A DNA stretch of 64,000 nucleotides from Sporosarcina sp. BI001-red (GCF_003384035.1 NZ_QQAK01000015.1:124001-188000); one strand, 5' to 3'. Shown: positions 1 through 9,493, counted from the stretch's first letter. Numbers and translations are program-made. Notes: generated from the sequence alone by a model not told the origin.

Positions 1-40
1 TTTTGACTATCGGCTATTGGAGCAATAAATAGAGATGTCG

Positions 41-80
41 AAAGCGTTCTATCCGAAAATGGATGGGACGCTTTTATTTT
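41..80 (+). terminator. Intrinsic terminator of the gene left of the window
   Basis: A 14-bp stem (positions 41-54 with 61-74, two G-T pairs) closes a 6-base loop and is followed by a T-rich run. It must end a transcript entering from the left, because no gene starts before it in the window. Confidence 0.75.
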
Positions 81-177
81 GGTGAATTTAGGGAAAGAGA
101 CATGTAAACAGAAAAGTCTTTCGAACTTTGAAACTATTACGGTGAACATTCGTAAGAGAAGAAAGGGAGTGATGGAC

Positions 178-1863
178 GTGAAAAAGATATTGTTAAGTGT
201 TGTGATGTTGGTATTGCTGATCGTTTTCCCGATTCCAGCATTTGCAGATGACTTCACAATCAACGATTTTAAGATTGATGCACACCTAGAAACGGATGGG
301 AATGTACAAGTGAAGGAACTGTTGACATACGAATTCGATGGTGACTTCAATGGGATCACCCGTGATCTATATCCGAAAAAAGGTAGTGAAATCAGTGACC
401 TTCATGCTGAAGAGAATGGGAAACCCCTAAAAATCGAAGGGAAGAACGGCAACTATAAAATTCATCGGAAGGCAAAAGATGAGACTGTCGCTATTGAATT
501 AACCTACACAATTGTAGGAGGTGTAGAAAAATACGCGGACATGGCACAATTTTATTGGCCATTTTTTGATGACCGTAACGAAACGGACTTTGAAAACGTA
601 GTGATCACCGTTCGACCACCTAAAGCAACGGAAGACGTGATTGCGATGGGGTATAATGCAGCCCGTGGATCTGAAGTGACGGATGAAGAGGGAACGGTTG
701 TATTTAATCTCGGTGAAGTATCAGCTGGGACAAATGCAGATGTACGTGTAGGTGTTGACGAAGCACTGTTTCCAGGAGCTGTACGTACAAGTGACAAACA
801 AGTACGACCCGAATTGGAAAAGGAGCAAGCGTCACTCATAGCGGCTCAAGCTCGTTTTGACAAGATGCACAAGTTATCGGGGAAGGTGGCGCCATTCATA
901 TTTGGAGGTGCTGTACTGCTATTGCTTCTTATAGGTGTATATGTCAAGCAACTAAAAAACAAACGTCGAGCGATAGCAATGATGGATTATCCGGAAGCCT
1001 ATTTTGTTCCAGAGGCGATTATGAGCTTGCCTTCAACGCTTAGATACACGGTGCCCCATGTGAAAAGTACACAAGTTCAAACAACTGCATTATTAGAACT
1101 TCTTCGAAAAGGATACATTGAAAGAGAAGGAGAAGATGCATTTCGTGTAATTAATCGGGATACGGAGTATGAGCACGAACGATTACTCATTGAATGGTTA
1201 TTCGATGGTTTTGGCAGCGGCGATACGTTTTCCTACAGTGATTTGGAAGTGTTGGAAGGAGACAAACTATCAGTTCAACAGGAAGTCACTAAATACAATA
1301 AATTGCAAATTGCCTGGGAGAAGTCTATTTATAAGGAAATAGATGAGAACCAGTTGAAGGGCGGCGGTAAAGGAGTCCGTGTCTTATCCGCAATAGCAGG
1401 ATTTTTACTGATCGCACCTATGATTGCATTTGGAATCTATAACCAACCTATGTGGCTATTGTTTTTAATATTCCCTAGTATCATTCTCGTACTATTTGGG
1501 TTTTTGTACGGTCCGAAAACAGTCAAGGGACATGGGCTTCAGTATCAATGGGAAGATTTCCAGAAGCGATTGCCAGAGGTGACAGAATCAGATTTGAATG
1601 AACAACTTGATGATGACCAGAAGCGTGCGGTGATTTTTGGGATTGGTACAAAGACAATAGATGAAAAGAAATTGTTTTCAACAGATTCCACATACGAACG
1701 AGGGGGTGTTTTGCCGATTATGTACTACTTCCCAATCGGTACGCTTGCATACACGCAATTGAATCGGGCAGGTAGTGCAGTTGCTGCATCGACAACATCT
1801 TCATCATCTGGGGGAGGAGGCGGCGGAGTCGGAGGCGGCGGTGGTGGTGCCGGAGCTTTTTAA
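178..1863 (+). CDS. DUF2207 family membrane protein
   Basis: Predicted exported and membrane-anchored protein of the DUF2207 family, whose function is unknown. The GTG at 178 is chosen because AGGGAGTG at 164-171 lies at normal distance from it and nearly touches the ATG at 172; the protein then begins with a typical signal peptide (KKILLSVVMLVLLIVF, cleavage near AFA-DD). An extracytoplasmic beta-rich domain (about residues 25-230) precedes a membrane helix (FIFGGAVLLLLLIGVYV), a cytoplasmic winged-helix-like part, and two more helices near residues 400-450. The tail is a low-complexity serine- and glycine-rich run ending AGAF, usual for this family. It stands alone, with no operon partner. 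Confidence 0.85.
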   Translation: MKKILLSVVMLVLLIVFPIPAFADDFTINDFKIDAHLETDGNVQVKELLTYEFDGDFNGITRDLYPKKGSEISDLHAEENGKPLKIEGKNGNYKIHRKAKDETVAIELTYTIVGGVEKYADMAQFYWPFFDDRNETDFENVVITVRPPKATEDVIAMGYNAARGSEVTDEEGTVVFNLGEVSAGTNADVRVGVDEALFPGAVRTSDKQVRPELEKEQASLIAAQARFDKMHKLSGKVAPFIFGGAVLLLLLIGVYVKQLKNKRRAIAMMDYPEAYFVPEAIMSLPSTLRYTVPHVKSTQVQTTALLELLRKGYIEREGEDAFRVINRDTEYEHERLLIEWLFDGFGSGDTFSYSDLEVLEGDKLSVQQEVTKYNKLQIAWEKSIYKEIDENQLKGGGKGVRVLSAIAGFLLIAPMIAFGIYNQPMWLLFLIFPSIILVLFGFLYGPKTVKGHGLQYQWEDFQKRLPEVTESDLNEQLDDDQKRAVIFGIGTKTIDEKKLFSTDSTYERGGVLPIMYYFPIGTLAYTQLNRAGSAVAASTTSSSSGGGGGGVGGGGGGAGAF

Positions 1864-1993
1864 TGCGCGCTGACAATAGTTAGTCACAACCAATGTATTC
1901 GTTAAAACAATTAGCTAGGTAACCTGCCATAACCGTGATAAGATGAAGAAATATATTATTTTGGATCGATACTGGCTGTAGGAGCGTATTTTA

Positions 1994-3175
1994 ATGAAAA
2001 AACCATCCCTAACTTTATGGTTGTTGCTAACCAATTTGCTCATTGCTTTCTTAGGCATAGGTCTTGTGATTCCCGTCATGCCAACGTTGATGAATGAATT
2101 GCACCTCTCGGGAAAAACAGTCGGCTATTTAGTCGCTTTCTTTGCAGTGGCACAGCTTGTAGCGTCACCGTTATCGGGACGTTGGGTAGATTCAATTGGA
2201 CGGAAGAAAATGATTGTCATAGGATTAGTCATGTTCAGTGCATCTGAACTATTGTTTGCTATTGGTCAAACGTTATCGGTGCTGTTTGCATCCCGAATTG
2301 TCGGTGGGATCAGTGCAGCCTTCATCATGCCAGCAGTGACAGCGTTCATCGCAGATATCACGACAAATGAAACTAGGGCGAAAGCGCTTGGCTATATGTC
2401 CGCAGCGATTTCCACTGGCTTTATCCTAGGACCAGGAGTAGGCGGATTTCTCGCGACTCTCGGTACCCGGGTTCCGTTTTTCTTCGCGGCGGGTCTGGCA
2501 CTATTTGCCGCAATCTTCTCGCTAATTATGTTACGTGAACCTGACCGTCAATATGAACAAACGATGAATACGAAAAAACCGGGGTTGACTCGGGTTTTTG
2601 CGCCCATATACTTCATCGTTTTCCTTCTGATTTTTGTCTTATCATTCGGACTTGCAGCGTTCGAATCCATTTTTAGCCTGTTCGTCGATCACAAGTTTGC
2701 GTTCACACCTGCAGATATTGCGATTGTTATTACGGGAAGTGGAATTGTCGGTGCCATTGCACAAGTTGTCCTGTTCGACCGACTCGCAAAACGGATAGGT
2801 GAAAAGAAGCTCATTTACTTGTGCTTAGTTTTATCCGCTATTTTAGTTGGAGCGATGACCGTAGTGAGTTCGTATTTTGCGATTTTAGCAGTAACGATGG
2901 TCGTATTTGTCGGATTTGACCTGATCCGTCCAGCGGCGACTTCCTACTTATCTAAAATTGCTGGGAATGAACAAGGCTTTGTTGGAGGGATGAACTCCAT
3001 GTTCACGAGCATCGGGAATATGATCGGCCCGATCGTAGGAGGAATTCTGTTCGATATTAACCTGGACTATCCTTTCTATTTCGCAACAATCGTTCTCATA
3101 GGAGGAGCTATACTCGCATTCGTTTGGATGCGTAGACCTGACGTAACAAAAGACCCTATACACCAGCCGTTGTAA
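1994..3175 (+). CDS. MFS multidrug-type efflux transporter
   Basis: A 12-helix major facilitator protein of 393 residues, the size of NorA/Bmr-type drug:proton antiporters. The cytoplasmic loop motif GRWVDSIGRKK lies between helices 2 and 3, and the antiporter motif C region (ISTGFILGPGVGG) is in helix 5, which favours export over uptake. The start has a weak upstream TAGGAG. The gene ends in a bidirectional terminator shared with the convergent antiporter gene. The substrate cannot be read from sequence; drug or toxic-compound efflux is an inference from the family. Confidence 0.85.
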   Translation: MKKPSLTLWLLLTNLLIAFLGIGLVIPVMPTLMNELHLSGKTVGYLVAFFAVAQLVASPLSGRWVDSIGRKKMIVIGLVMFSASELLFAIGQTLSVLFASRIVGGISAAFIMPAVTAFIADITTNETRAKALGYMSAAISTGFILGPGVGGFLATLGTRVPFFFAAGLALFAAIFSLIMLREPDRQYEQTMNTKKPGLTRVFAPIYFIVFLLIFVLSFGLAAFESIFSLFVDHKFAFTPADIAIVITGSGIVGAIAQVVLFDRLAKRIGEKKLIYLCLVLSAILVGAMTVVSSYFAILAVTMVVFVGFDLIRPAATSYLSKIAGNEQGFVGGMNSMFTSIGNMIGPIVGGILFDINLDYPFYFATIVLIGGAILAFVWMRRPDVTKDPIHQPL

Positions 3176-3197
3176 GCGGTGGATGTATAGGGTCTTT
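3150..3197. terminator. Bidirectional terminator between convergent genes
   Basis: Long stem AGACCCTATACACC with GGATGTATAGGGTCT, A-rich on the left and T-rich on the right, so it can end both the MFS gene and the AspT-like gene. Its left arm overlaps the end of the MFS coding region. Confidence 0.85.
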
Positions 3198-3199
3198 TT

Positions 3200-4795
3200 C
3201 TATAGGAAGAACACAATCAGTTGTGAGGCGATCGCAACGAGTATAAGCGCGAATGGATACGCAGCTGCATAGGCAATCGCTGGGTCTTCCGAGTCGATGA
3301 GCTGGTTCAGCGCACCAAGTGCTGGTGTACTTGTCATACCACCCGAAAGTCCGCCTAGGGAGTGGACGACACTTAGTTTTAGCAATTTCCGTGCCGCGAA
3401 ATAGCCAGCAAAAATAGGGACTAGTGTTATCAGAACACCGCCAAATATGAGCTTCACACCTTCAGTCTGAATCACTTCTACAATGCCGGCACCTGCTGTC
3501 GTTCCGGCACCCGCCAGGAACAACACCAAACCTAGCTCGCGGATGACATGATTGGAAGGACCATAATAGCGTACGTGAATCGGTCCGATCTTGCCGTAAT
3601 GCCCGATGATTAATGCAACAAAGAGCGGACCACCCGCAGTTCCTAGCTTAATGGTGCCAAGACCTGGTATTGGAATAGGAACCATCCCGAGCAATACACC
3701 AAGCAGTAACGTGACACTTATTGAGAAGATATCCAAATTCGTGATGGTGAGTTTCTTACGGGTGAATAGTTCTTCGACTTCATCAAGCCGTTGTTCCGTG
3801 CTGACAATCGTCAACACATCCCCTCGAATCAATGGCAAATTCGGGTTTTGCGTCAGTTCGATCCCTTCCCTCGTAATACGTGTTACAGTCGTCCCGTGAT
3901 CTTTACGTAAACGGAGTTCTTTCAGTGTTTTTCCAATGACTTCATCAGAATCGACAGTCACTTTACGAAGATGAACATTGTCGGGATTGTCTAAATCTGT
4001 ATCGACAGGTTTGCCAATATAGGCAGTCAATCCCTCAAGCTTCGTTTCGTTGCCAACGACCACTAAGTTGTCTCCATTTAGCAATATCGTATCACCTAAC
4101 GCAATCATCGTATGACCATCACGGATGACCCGGCTGACAACGGCGTCATAAGGAGCGAAATTTAACTCGCTCAAGCTGCTCTTATGAAGCATCGGGTTCG
4201 TCACTTCAAGCGTAGTGAGTACGGGAGAACCTACCGTTCGAATAGGGTTTGCGGTATCTTCCAAGTCTTTTTGTAAGTCTACCTTCCCGATGCGGGGTAA
4301 TAACTGGACGAATAATACGACGGCCAGCACTCCGAATGGATAAGCAATCCCATAACCGACAGATGCAAGGGGATCATGAGTTGCTTGCAAGGCCGCGGCT
4401 AAACCAGGTGTACTCGTAAGGGCACCTGTCATTAGTCCGACACTTAGCGCCGGATCCAAGTGGAGCCCTTTCGCGACCACGATCGTCGTTACCACCGCAA
4501 AGAGGATGATTAGGAACGATAGAATCCCAAAAATCAGGCCACTTGATCGGAGCATACGGAAAAACTTCGGCCCAGCCTGTAATCCGATGCCGACAATGAA
4601 TAGACTTAGTCCGAAGTTTTGGATGACGGGTGAAATCGCGAAACCGAAGTGTCCAAATACCATGGCCACTAGCAAAACTCCAGCTGCTCCTAAGTTCAGA
4701 CCTTTAATAGAAAGGGAGCCAAACCAGGAGCCAAGAAATAGTATAATGAATAATAAGATTAGTGGCTCGTCTAGTAAGGAGTGAAGAAACTCCAT
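3200..4795 (-). CDS. AspT/YidE-type putative antiporter with two RCK_C domains
   Basis: Member of the aspartate:alanine exchanger family (AspT, YidE, YbjL). Two homologous membrane halves of about five helices each (residues 1-165 and 365-531) flank two TrkA/RCK C-terminal ligand-binding domains (about 200-275 and 290-365). Each half carries the glycine-rich family signature, GALTSTPGLAAAL and GGMTSTPALGAL. The start at 4795 is preceded by GAGGTGAT; further upstream in-frame ATGs lack a binding site. The family couples dicarboxylate or amino acid exchange across the membrane, but the substrate here is unknown. Confidence 0.85.
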   Translation of the reverse strand: MEFLHSLLDEPLILLFIILFLGSWFGSLSIKGLNLGAAGVLLVAMVFGHFGFAISPVIQNFGLSLFIVGIGLQAGPKFFRMLRSSGLIFGILSFLIILFAVVTTIVVAKGLHLDPALSVGLMTGALTSTPGLAAALQATHDPLASVGYGIAYPFGVLAVVLFVQLLPRIGKVDLQKDLEDTANPIRTVGSPVLTTLEVTNPMLHKSSLSELNFAPYDAVVSRVIRDGHTMIALGDTILLNGDNLVVVGNETKLEGLTAYIGKPVDTDLDNPDNVHLRKVTVDSDEVIGKTLKELRLRKDHGTTVTRITREGIELTQNPNLPLIRGDVLTIVSTEQRLDEVEELFTRKKLTITNLDIFSISVTLLLGVLLGMVPIPIPGLGTIKLGTAGGPLFVALIIGHYGKIGPIHVRYYGPSNHVIRELGLVLFLAGAGTTAGAGIVEVIQTEGVKLIFGGVLITLVPIFAGYFAARKLLKLSVVHSLGGLSGGMTSTPALGALNQLIDSEDPAIAYAAAYPFALILVAIASQLIVFFL

Positions 4796-5101
4796 ATAAT
4801 CACCTCGATAAGAAACAATATAATCTAAGTATACTGCAATCGACATAAGAAATGGGACCATGAGAATTAGGAATTGGAACTATTCAGCAATCCGTTCCGT
4901 TGAATTCCATCACAATCTGATCTCACATGGATATTAGTTTAAAAGGATTTAGTGTAATTCAACTCACGCGGGTATACGTTGCTGGAGAGTGATCTTTATC
5001 TACTTCACGAATGTTATCTGAGTAGCTCAGGCTTATTATTGGTTCGAATATGAATCTTCAAGGTAGGCGGCTTATAAAAATAAGCAGTCTCCTTTTTACT
5101 G
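4796..5101. other. Intergenic region, no gene recognised
   Basis: No convincing coding frame. An imperfect hairpin near 5064-5097 (GGCTTAT with ATAAGC, then CTCCTTTTT) resembles a weak rightward terminator, although no rightward gene lies before it. Confidence 0.4.
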
Positions 5102-5132
5102 TTGACTCTTACGTTACGTCAGCCTTTACACT
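5102..5132 (+). promoter_or_regulatory. MerR-type promoter with operator in the spacer
   Basis: A -35 TTGACT (5102-5107) and -10 TACACT (5127-5132) are separated by 19 bp, the long spacer typical of MerR-activated promoters. Inside it lies a near-perfect dyad CTTACGTTACGTCAG (5108-5122). This is the architecture seen for Mta/BmrR-type autoregulation, so the MerR gene just downstream probably activates itself when bound to its ligand. Confidence 0.85.
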
Positions 5133-5155
5133 GATCATAGGAAAGGAGGATGGGT

Positions 5156-5881
5156 ATGAAAGTGAAAGAAGTAGCAGCATTATCAGGCGTAAGTGTCCGA
5201 ACGTTGCATCACTATGATGAACTAGGATTATTGATTCCTGCAAAAACAAGTGAAGCGGGATATCGGGTTTACTCCGACGAAAATCTTGCTGAGCTGCAGC
5301 AGATTCTGTTTTACAGAGCACTTGGTTTTTCGTTGAAACAAATTAAAGAAATACTGACGAATCCATCATTCAATCGACTGGAAGCGTTAGTTAGTCAGCA
5401 ACAGATGCTCCATCAGAAGCGATGTCAACTCGACGACATGATCAGAACGATTGAACAAACGATAAAAGAAGGAAAGGGTGAAGGGACGATGACACGTGAA
5501 GAGCGATTCAAAGGATTCGATTTTAACTTAAATCCTTATGAACAGGAAGCGCGAGACCGGTGGGGGGATGAAGTGGTGGATGAAACGAGTAAGAAGTTAC
5601 AACAGTTCGGTGGTAAGCAGCAGGAAAAAATGAATATGATTTACAGACGCCTTGCTGACGTACGACATCTCCAACCGGACTCGGAGGAAGCCCAAAAAGC
5701 AATTGGGAAGTGGTTTCAGTTTTTGAATACGATCGGTACGTACTCATTGGAAGCATTCGCAGGACTTGGGGAGATGTATGTGGCAGATGAACGATTCACA
5801 ACGAACATCGATCAGTTTGGCGGAGGGCTTGCCAGTTTCATGCGCAATGCGATGAAAGAGTTCGCACGACGTAATAACTAA
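5156..5881 (+). CDS. MerR regulator with TipAS-like ligand domain (Mta/TipA-like)
   Basis: N-terminal winged helix-turn-helix of the MerR family (KVKEVAALSGVSVRTLHHYDELGLL) followed by the dimerisation coiled coil (about 75-110) and a C-terminal all-helical TipAS antibiotic-recognition domain (about 120-240, with NPYEQEARDRWG). This matches B. subtilis Mta and Streptomyces TipAL in layout. The ATG at 5156 is preferred over 5150 because AAGGAGG ends at 5149. It probably senses hydrophobic drugs and regulates itself and perhaps the nearby transporter, but no second copy of its operator was found near another gene. Confidence 0.85.
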   Translation: MKVKEVAALSGVSVRTLHHYDELGLLIPAKTSEAGYRVYSDENLAELQQILFYRALGFSLKQIKEILTNPSFNRLEALVSQQQMLHQKRCQLDDMIRTIEQTIKEGKGEGTMTREERFKGFDFNLNPYEQEARDRWGDEVVDETSKKLQQFGGKQQEKMNMIYRRLADVRHLQPDSEEAQKAIGKWFQFLNTIGTYSLEAFAGLGEMYVADERFTTNIDQFGGGLASFMRNAMKEFARRNN

Positions 5882-5883
5882 CT

Positions 5884-5917
5884 AAAACAGGTACCTTCTA
5901 ATAGGTACCTGTTTTAG
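5884..5917 (+). terminator. Intrinsic terminator of the merR gene
   Basis: Perfect stem AAAACAGGTACC with GGTACCTGTTTT closing a short loop, followed by AGTTT. Confidence 0.85.
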
Positions 5918-5989
5918 TTTGACCTCGTAGGGTCATTGTCTTATGATGAATCAAAATAGTTTGACACTAGTTGAAAAGGTTGTGAGCCA

Positions 5990-6955
5990 ATGAACGTCCC
6001 TGCTAAATTACAAATTGGTGATGAGATTCGTATTGTTGCACCGAGTCGAAGTGGTGCAATATTGTCTGAAGTTGGAGTGAAGAGCGCCACAGAACGACTG
6101 GAAGCACTTGGTTTTAAGGTGACATTCGGTAAGTTCGCGTTTGAGTCGGATCTACACCACTCCGCTTCCATTGAGCACCGAGTCGAGGATGTCCATGAAG
6201 CGTTCAGAGATCCTGCTGTCAAAGGCATTTTGACGGTCATTGGCGGATTCAATAGCAATGAATTGCTACCGTATTTGGATTATGAACTGATTGGTAGCAA
6301 CCCTAAAGTATTTTGTGGATATAGTGACATTACCGCAATTGCGACAGCCATTACGGCCAAAACAGGGATGGTCACGTATTCGGGACCTCATTTTTCAAGT
6401 TTTTCGATGGATATTGGACGAGAATGGCAGACGGAGTTCTTCAAAAAATGTCTCATGCAAGATGAACAGGTTGCGCTCACACCTTCTAAGCAGTGGAGTG
6501 ACGATTCATGGTATATGGACCAGGAAAATCGATCGTTTGAACCGACAAAGTGGAAAGTTTATAACGAGGGAGTGGCAACGGGACGCGTCTTTGGTGCGAA
6601 TTTGTGTACGCTGAACCTATTGCAGGGGACTGAGTATATGCCTGAGTTAAAGGAGTCGATTTTGTTCATAGAAGATGATGAAATGACGATTCCCGAGACG
6701 TTTGCTCGCGATTTGGCTTCCTTGCTGCAAGTGGCGGGTGAAATCCGCGGACTCGTTATTGGACGGTTCCAACGTGGATCCAAAGTTACTGATGAGCACA
6801 TTCGTTATATCCTAGACAAACATCCGATACTTCAACAAATACCCGTTCTCTATGACGTTGATTTCGGTCACACCCAACCGAGTTTCACCTTCCCTATTGG
6901 AGGAGAGATAGTTTTAAACAGTAGGGATTGTTCAATCGAGTTGAATGTGTTCTAA
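5990..6955 (+). CDS. LD-carboxypeptidase / MccF-like peptidase (S66)
   Basis: Serine peptidase of family S66, cytoplasmic, 321 residues. The nucleophile is probably Ser112 in CGYSDIT, with the Glu of the LFIEDDE stretch and the His of the FGHTQP motif completing the Ser-Glu-His triad. Relatives either recycle murein tetrapeptides (LdcA) or detoxify microcin C-like aminoacyl nucleotides (MccF); the ILFIEDDEM and FGHTQPSFTFPIG segments look more like the MccF branch. A weak AAAGG lies upstream of the ATG. It stands alone, so its role in recycling or self-immunity cannot be decided from context. Confidence 0.85.
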   Translation: MNVPAKLQIGDEIRIVAPSRSGAILSEVGVKSATERLEALGFKVTFGKFAFESDLHHSASIEHRVEDVHEAFRDPAVKGILTVIGGFNSNELLPYLDYELIGSNPKVFCGYSDITAIATAITAKTGMVTYSGPHFSSFSMDIGREWQTEFFKKCLMQDEQVALTPSKQWSDDSWYMDQENRSFEPTKWKVYNEGVATGRVFGANLCTLNLLQGTEYMPELKESILFIEDDEMTIPETFARDLASLLQVAGEIRGLVIGRFQRGSKVTDEHIRYILDKHPILQQIPVLYDVDFGHTQPSFTFPIGGEIVLNSRDCSIELNVF

Positions 6956-6977
6956 CATAACAAAATATTTTTTAATC

Positions 6978-7005
6978 AAGCATTGCTTAAAGCAGTGCTT
7001 TTTTG
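6978..7005 (+). terminator. Intrinsic terminator of the S66 peptidase gene
   Basis: Stem AAGCATTGCT with AGCAGTGCTT (one G-T pair) and a T6 run. Confidence 0.8.
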
Positions 7006-7422
7006 TTGTGAAATTATAGAAGAAATTATATGAAGAAACCTTTATGAGTAAACCGATAATGTAAAGGTTGAACTTTCTGCGTCTCCATAGAAACTTCAGT
7101 AGAGAAACCGGTTGTCATGATTTTAAGATAATAGAGGTATTCATTCTCAACTGGAAGATGCCTAGGAACAACCGAATAGCACCTTTACTCAACAGGTTCA
7201 ACTTAAATTAATTCAAAGATTGGAGTCTATCCATGGAATTTATAAATACTGTGGTAAATGAGGAAGTTCCCCATTTCTTCAGTTCTCCAAAATAGAAGTC
7301 AACATGCATGATACAAAGCAGGACCTGAGCTTCATAGATTCTCAGTTCTAGGTCGTTCTCCTACAAGTGCGTGAAACCTTTTAACACAGCTTTCCGTAAA
7401 GTTATACAAAGGAGTGGGATAT
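7006..7422. other. Gene-free AT-rich interval
   Basis: About 410 bases with stops in all frames at short spacing. No tRNA-like cloverleaf, repeat or strong promoter was seen. Confidence 0.4.
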
Positions 7423-7653
7423 ATGAAAGCTATTATGGGGACTTTTTTGGTTGTACTCATCTCGATAGGGTTTGCAGATTTGCTACAAGGATTTCTTTTG
7501 ACTTGGGTTTACTCGACAAATTCTTTTCATGTTCAACAGTTGGAAATCCCTGGACTCATTAAGTATGCCATAACAGCAGTAATCGTCACCCTTTCTTTAT
7601 ACAGCGTCAAAAAAATTTTCGTCCTTCTCAGAAAACAGGTGACGTCACAGTGA
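7423..7653 (+). CDS. Small two-helix membrane protein, unknown
   Basis: A 76-residue protein not recognised as any family. It has two hydrophobic segments, MGTFLVVLISIGFADLLQGF near the N-terminus and IKYAITAVIVTLSLYSV near residue 50, and a basic C-terminus (KKIFVLLRKQ), which predicts a cytoplasmic tail. The ATG at 7423 has AAAGGAG at good distance; the upstream GTG at 7414 falls inside that binding site. Its stop overlaps the start of the next membrane protein (GTGA), so the two are translationally coupled. Confidence 0.6.
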   Translation: MKAIMGTFLVVLISIGFADLLQGFLLTWVYSTNSFHVQQLEIPGLIKYAITAVIVTLSLYSVKKIFVLLRKQVTSQ

Positions 7654-8150
7654 TTACTTATTATATGAAACAACTGATCAGCATCATATTTTTGGTTTTG
7701 TGTGCCATTGTAAGTGATTATTATTTACAAAATGATGTGAATGGAATTGAAAACATGAAATCACCGCAACTTGTCATCATTATAGCTAGTTCGATTGTAC
7801 TGTTCGTTTGCAATCATCTACTTTATAACTATGGAAAAAAACATAGCTCATTCATGAAACATAAGATTTGGAGCAAAATGTTTAGTATCATCTTTATATG
7901 GCTCATGATCTCGTTGGTGAGTTTTATCTTGCTATTCACGTTAACACCTGTAGGAGAGATTTTCACTGCCTATCCATGGCTGGTGTTCATTGTTGTATTC
8001 TATTTCCTGTTTTTCATGAACCTGTTCGTTTTATCGATCGTGCATAAGGCGGTTGAGTCCACTGCCAAACTAGAGAGGAAGCTCGTAATTACCTGGATCA
8101 CTTCCACGTTTAGTATCGCACTTATCCTGTTGCTTGTACCTGGTATTTAA
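7650..8150 (+). CDS. Four-helix membrane protein, unknown
   Basis: 166 residues with four hydrophobic segments (near residues 6-25, 42-60, 78-102 and 110-130, plus a C-terminal one at about 145-165), so four or five helices. It starts at a GTG that overlaps the previous stop by four bases, which indicates coupled translation with the 76-residue protein. No family was recognised. The pair could form a small membrane complex, but nothing in the residues suggests a substrate. Confidence 0.6.
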   Translation: MITYYMKQLISIIFLVLCAIVSDYYLQNDVNGIENMKSPQLVIIIASSIVLFVCNHLLYNYGKKHSSFMKHKIWSKMFSIIFIWLMISLVSFILLFTLTPVGEIFTAYPWLVFIVVFYFLFFMNLFVLSIVHKAVESTAKLERKLVITWITSTFSIALILLLVPGI

Positions 8151-8420
8151 AAACTCAATCCGGCTGATTTCACTTTGAGGGTGCTGGAAAACCTCTTCAA
8201 GTACTACAGAATCATCAAACGAAAAAATTGCCAGTAAAATATATATCATTTAAAGCGTACTGTGAATGCAAAGGAGAATAGGTCTATTCTGCAAAGTGTC
8301 CGATTAAGAAGAGTAATAAGTTTACCTATAATGAAAGAGTATATTGAAACATACTGGCGCTTTAATCGTAATAAAGAAAACGTCAGGAGTAAACTTCTCT
8401 TAATAAATGGAGGATTTATA

Positions 8421-8627
8421 ATGAAAAAAATTTGTAATCAATGCCAAACTGAAATGATAGAGAATTGCAGAGTGAGTGTTGAAGGTGGGATGTATGGAAT
8501 TAAGGTTATTCAAAAGGGCAAAGGGGTTTTCAACAATGTTTCCGCTAAACCTAAAGCGGCAGTATGTCCAAACTGCGGTTATGTAGCTTTCTACATAAAT
8601 GAATTTAGGAAATTTAATAAGGGGTAA
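8421..8627 (+). CDS. Small zinc-ribbon protein
   Basis: A 68-residue protein with two CxxC knuckles, CNQC near the N-terminus and CPNC near residue 50, which would bind one zinc ion. Between them lies a short beta-rich stretch (EGGMYGIKVIQKGKG). The ATG at 8421 is preceded by TGGAGGAT; a longer frame upstream has no ribosome binding site. Such small zinc ribbons are common in Bacillota and are usually annotated as nucleic-acid-binding, but no function is demonstrated. Confidence 0.65.
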   Translation: MKKICNQCQTEMIENCRVSVEGGMYGIKVIQKGKGVFNNVSAKPKAAVCPNCGYVAFYINEFRKFNKG

Positions 8628-8738
8628 GCATATATTCCATTAACGGGCCCAAATGTTAAGGAAGGCTTGTTCATCTAATGAGAAGAAGGAACCCACCTTC
8701 TAAAGGTCTTACCCAATTAGAAATTCGAGGAGGAATTC

Positions 8739-9023
8739 ATGCCTAGTACGATAGCCGGTAGAATTGCATTTGCCATGTTTGTTGTCTTTGTCTTACAAAT
8801 CGCTTCCATTTTTATACTATTTTTCACGAATCCTCTCATGGGGATAGTGGTCATAATAATCTCAACTATACTCGCAGGCCCCATCTTCTTAGTGACAGGA
8901 ACGCTAGGTGCCGTATTTGAAGACGGCCCTAAAAAAGCGATTCCGTTCATAGTGCTTGGTCTTGGTATTGCTGAACTAGCAATGTTCTTGTATGTTGCGT
9001 TTGGATTTGAGTTTGGAGGCTGA
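8739..9023 (+). CDS. Small membrane protein, unknown
   Basis: 94 residues with three hydrophobic segments (about 8-29, 33-54 and 70-92), the second pair linked by an acidic turn (FEDGPKK). A strong GAGGAGG site precedes the ATG. No family was recognised. It stands alone between AT-rich intergenic stretches. Confidence 0.6.
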   Translation: MPSTIAGRIAFAMFVVFVLQIASIFILFFTNPLMGIVVIIISTILAGPIFLVTGTLGAVFEDGPKKAIPFIVLGLGIAELAMFLYVAFGFEFGG

Positions 9024-9493
9024 TGCATATGGAGGGAACCATGCCACTGCATTCACATATAGAGAAGTTTCAGAACTGTAAACTATCCCAAGTGGTAAGA
9101 AGTGAATTAGTACTTTGTAGAAGAAAAAGTTACTGAAGAACAGAGTTTATCAGTAGAGGAAATCGTTGAAATGAATTCTTGGGTCGATGAAAGTAATACT
9201 ATAAACTCATAAAAAACAAAAAAATAGAGTTCCTTATTGTTTGGTATAAATATAATATATTGGATGTTTATGAGCTTTGAATCAAAACTGTTTATAAGAA
9301 TATTACTTAATGAGGTAAAGTTTTGATTGAAACGGGTATCATGATATTAAGCTTTTTGGCATAGTATTTATGAGATTTCTAATGTGTAACTATTTATTGA
9401 AAAATGGACTAATTCCCGGTTTAAAGGAATCAGTCTTTTTTGTTTGTTTAAATTTATATAAAAATAAAATGATCAAAAATTTTGGTAAAAGTG
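9024..9493. other. AT-rich intergenic region with a possible gene remnant
   Basis: About 470 bases without an intact gene. A stretch of 33 codons ending in TAA (9111-9212) reads as an acidic peptide (VEEKVTEEQ, then VEEIVEMNSWVDES), preceded in frame by a stop. It looks like the C-terminal remnant of a decayed gene, though chance cannot be excluded. A short stem near 9410-9440 (ATGGACTAATTCC with GGAATCAGTC) followed by TTTTTTG may be a terminator. Confidence 0.35.

Noticed and set aside
1-80. Short matches of the first 80 bases to 53152-53165 and 59706-59720
   Set aside because: Matches of 14-15 bases are expected by chance in 64 kb and share no further similarity.
552-839. 95-codon frame on the minus strand
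   Set aside because: It lies wholly inside the DUF2207 gene on the opposite strand, has no binding site and a biased serine/threonine-rich composition typical of a shadow frame.
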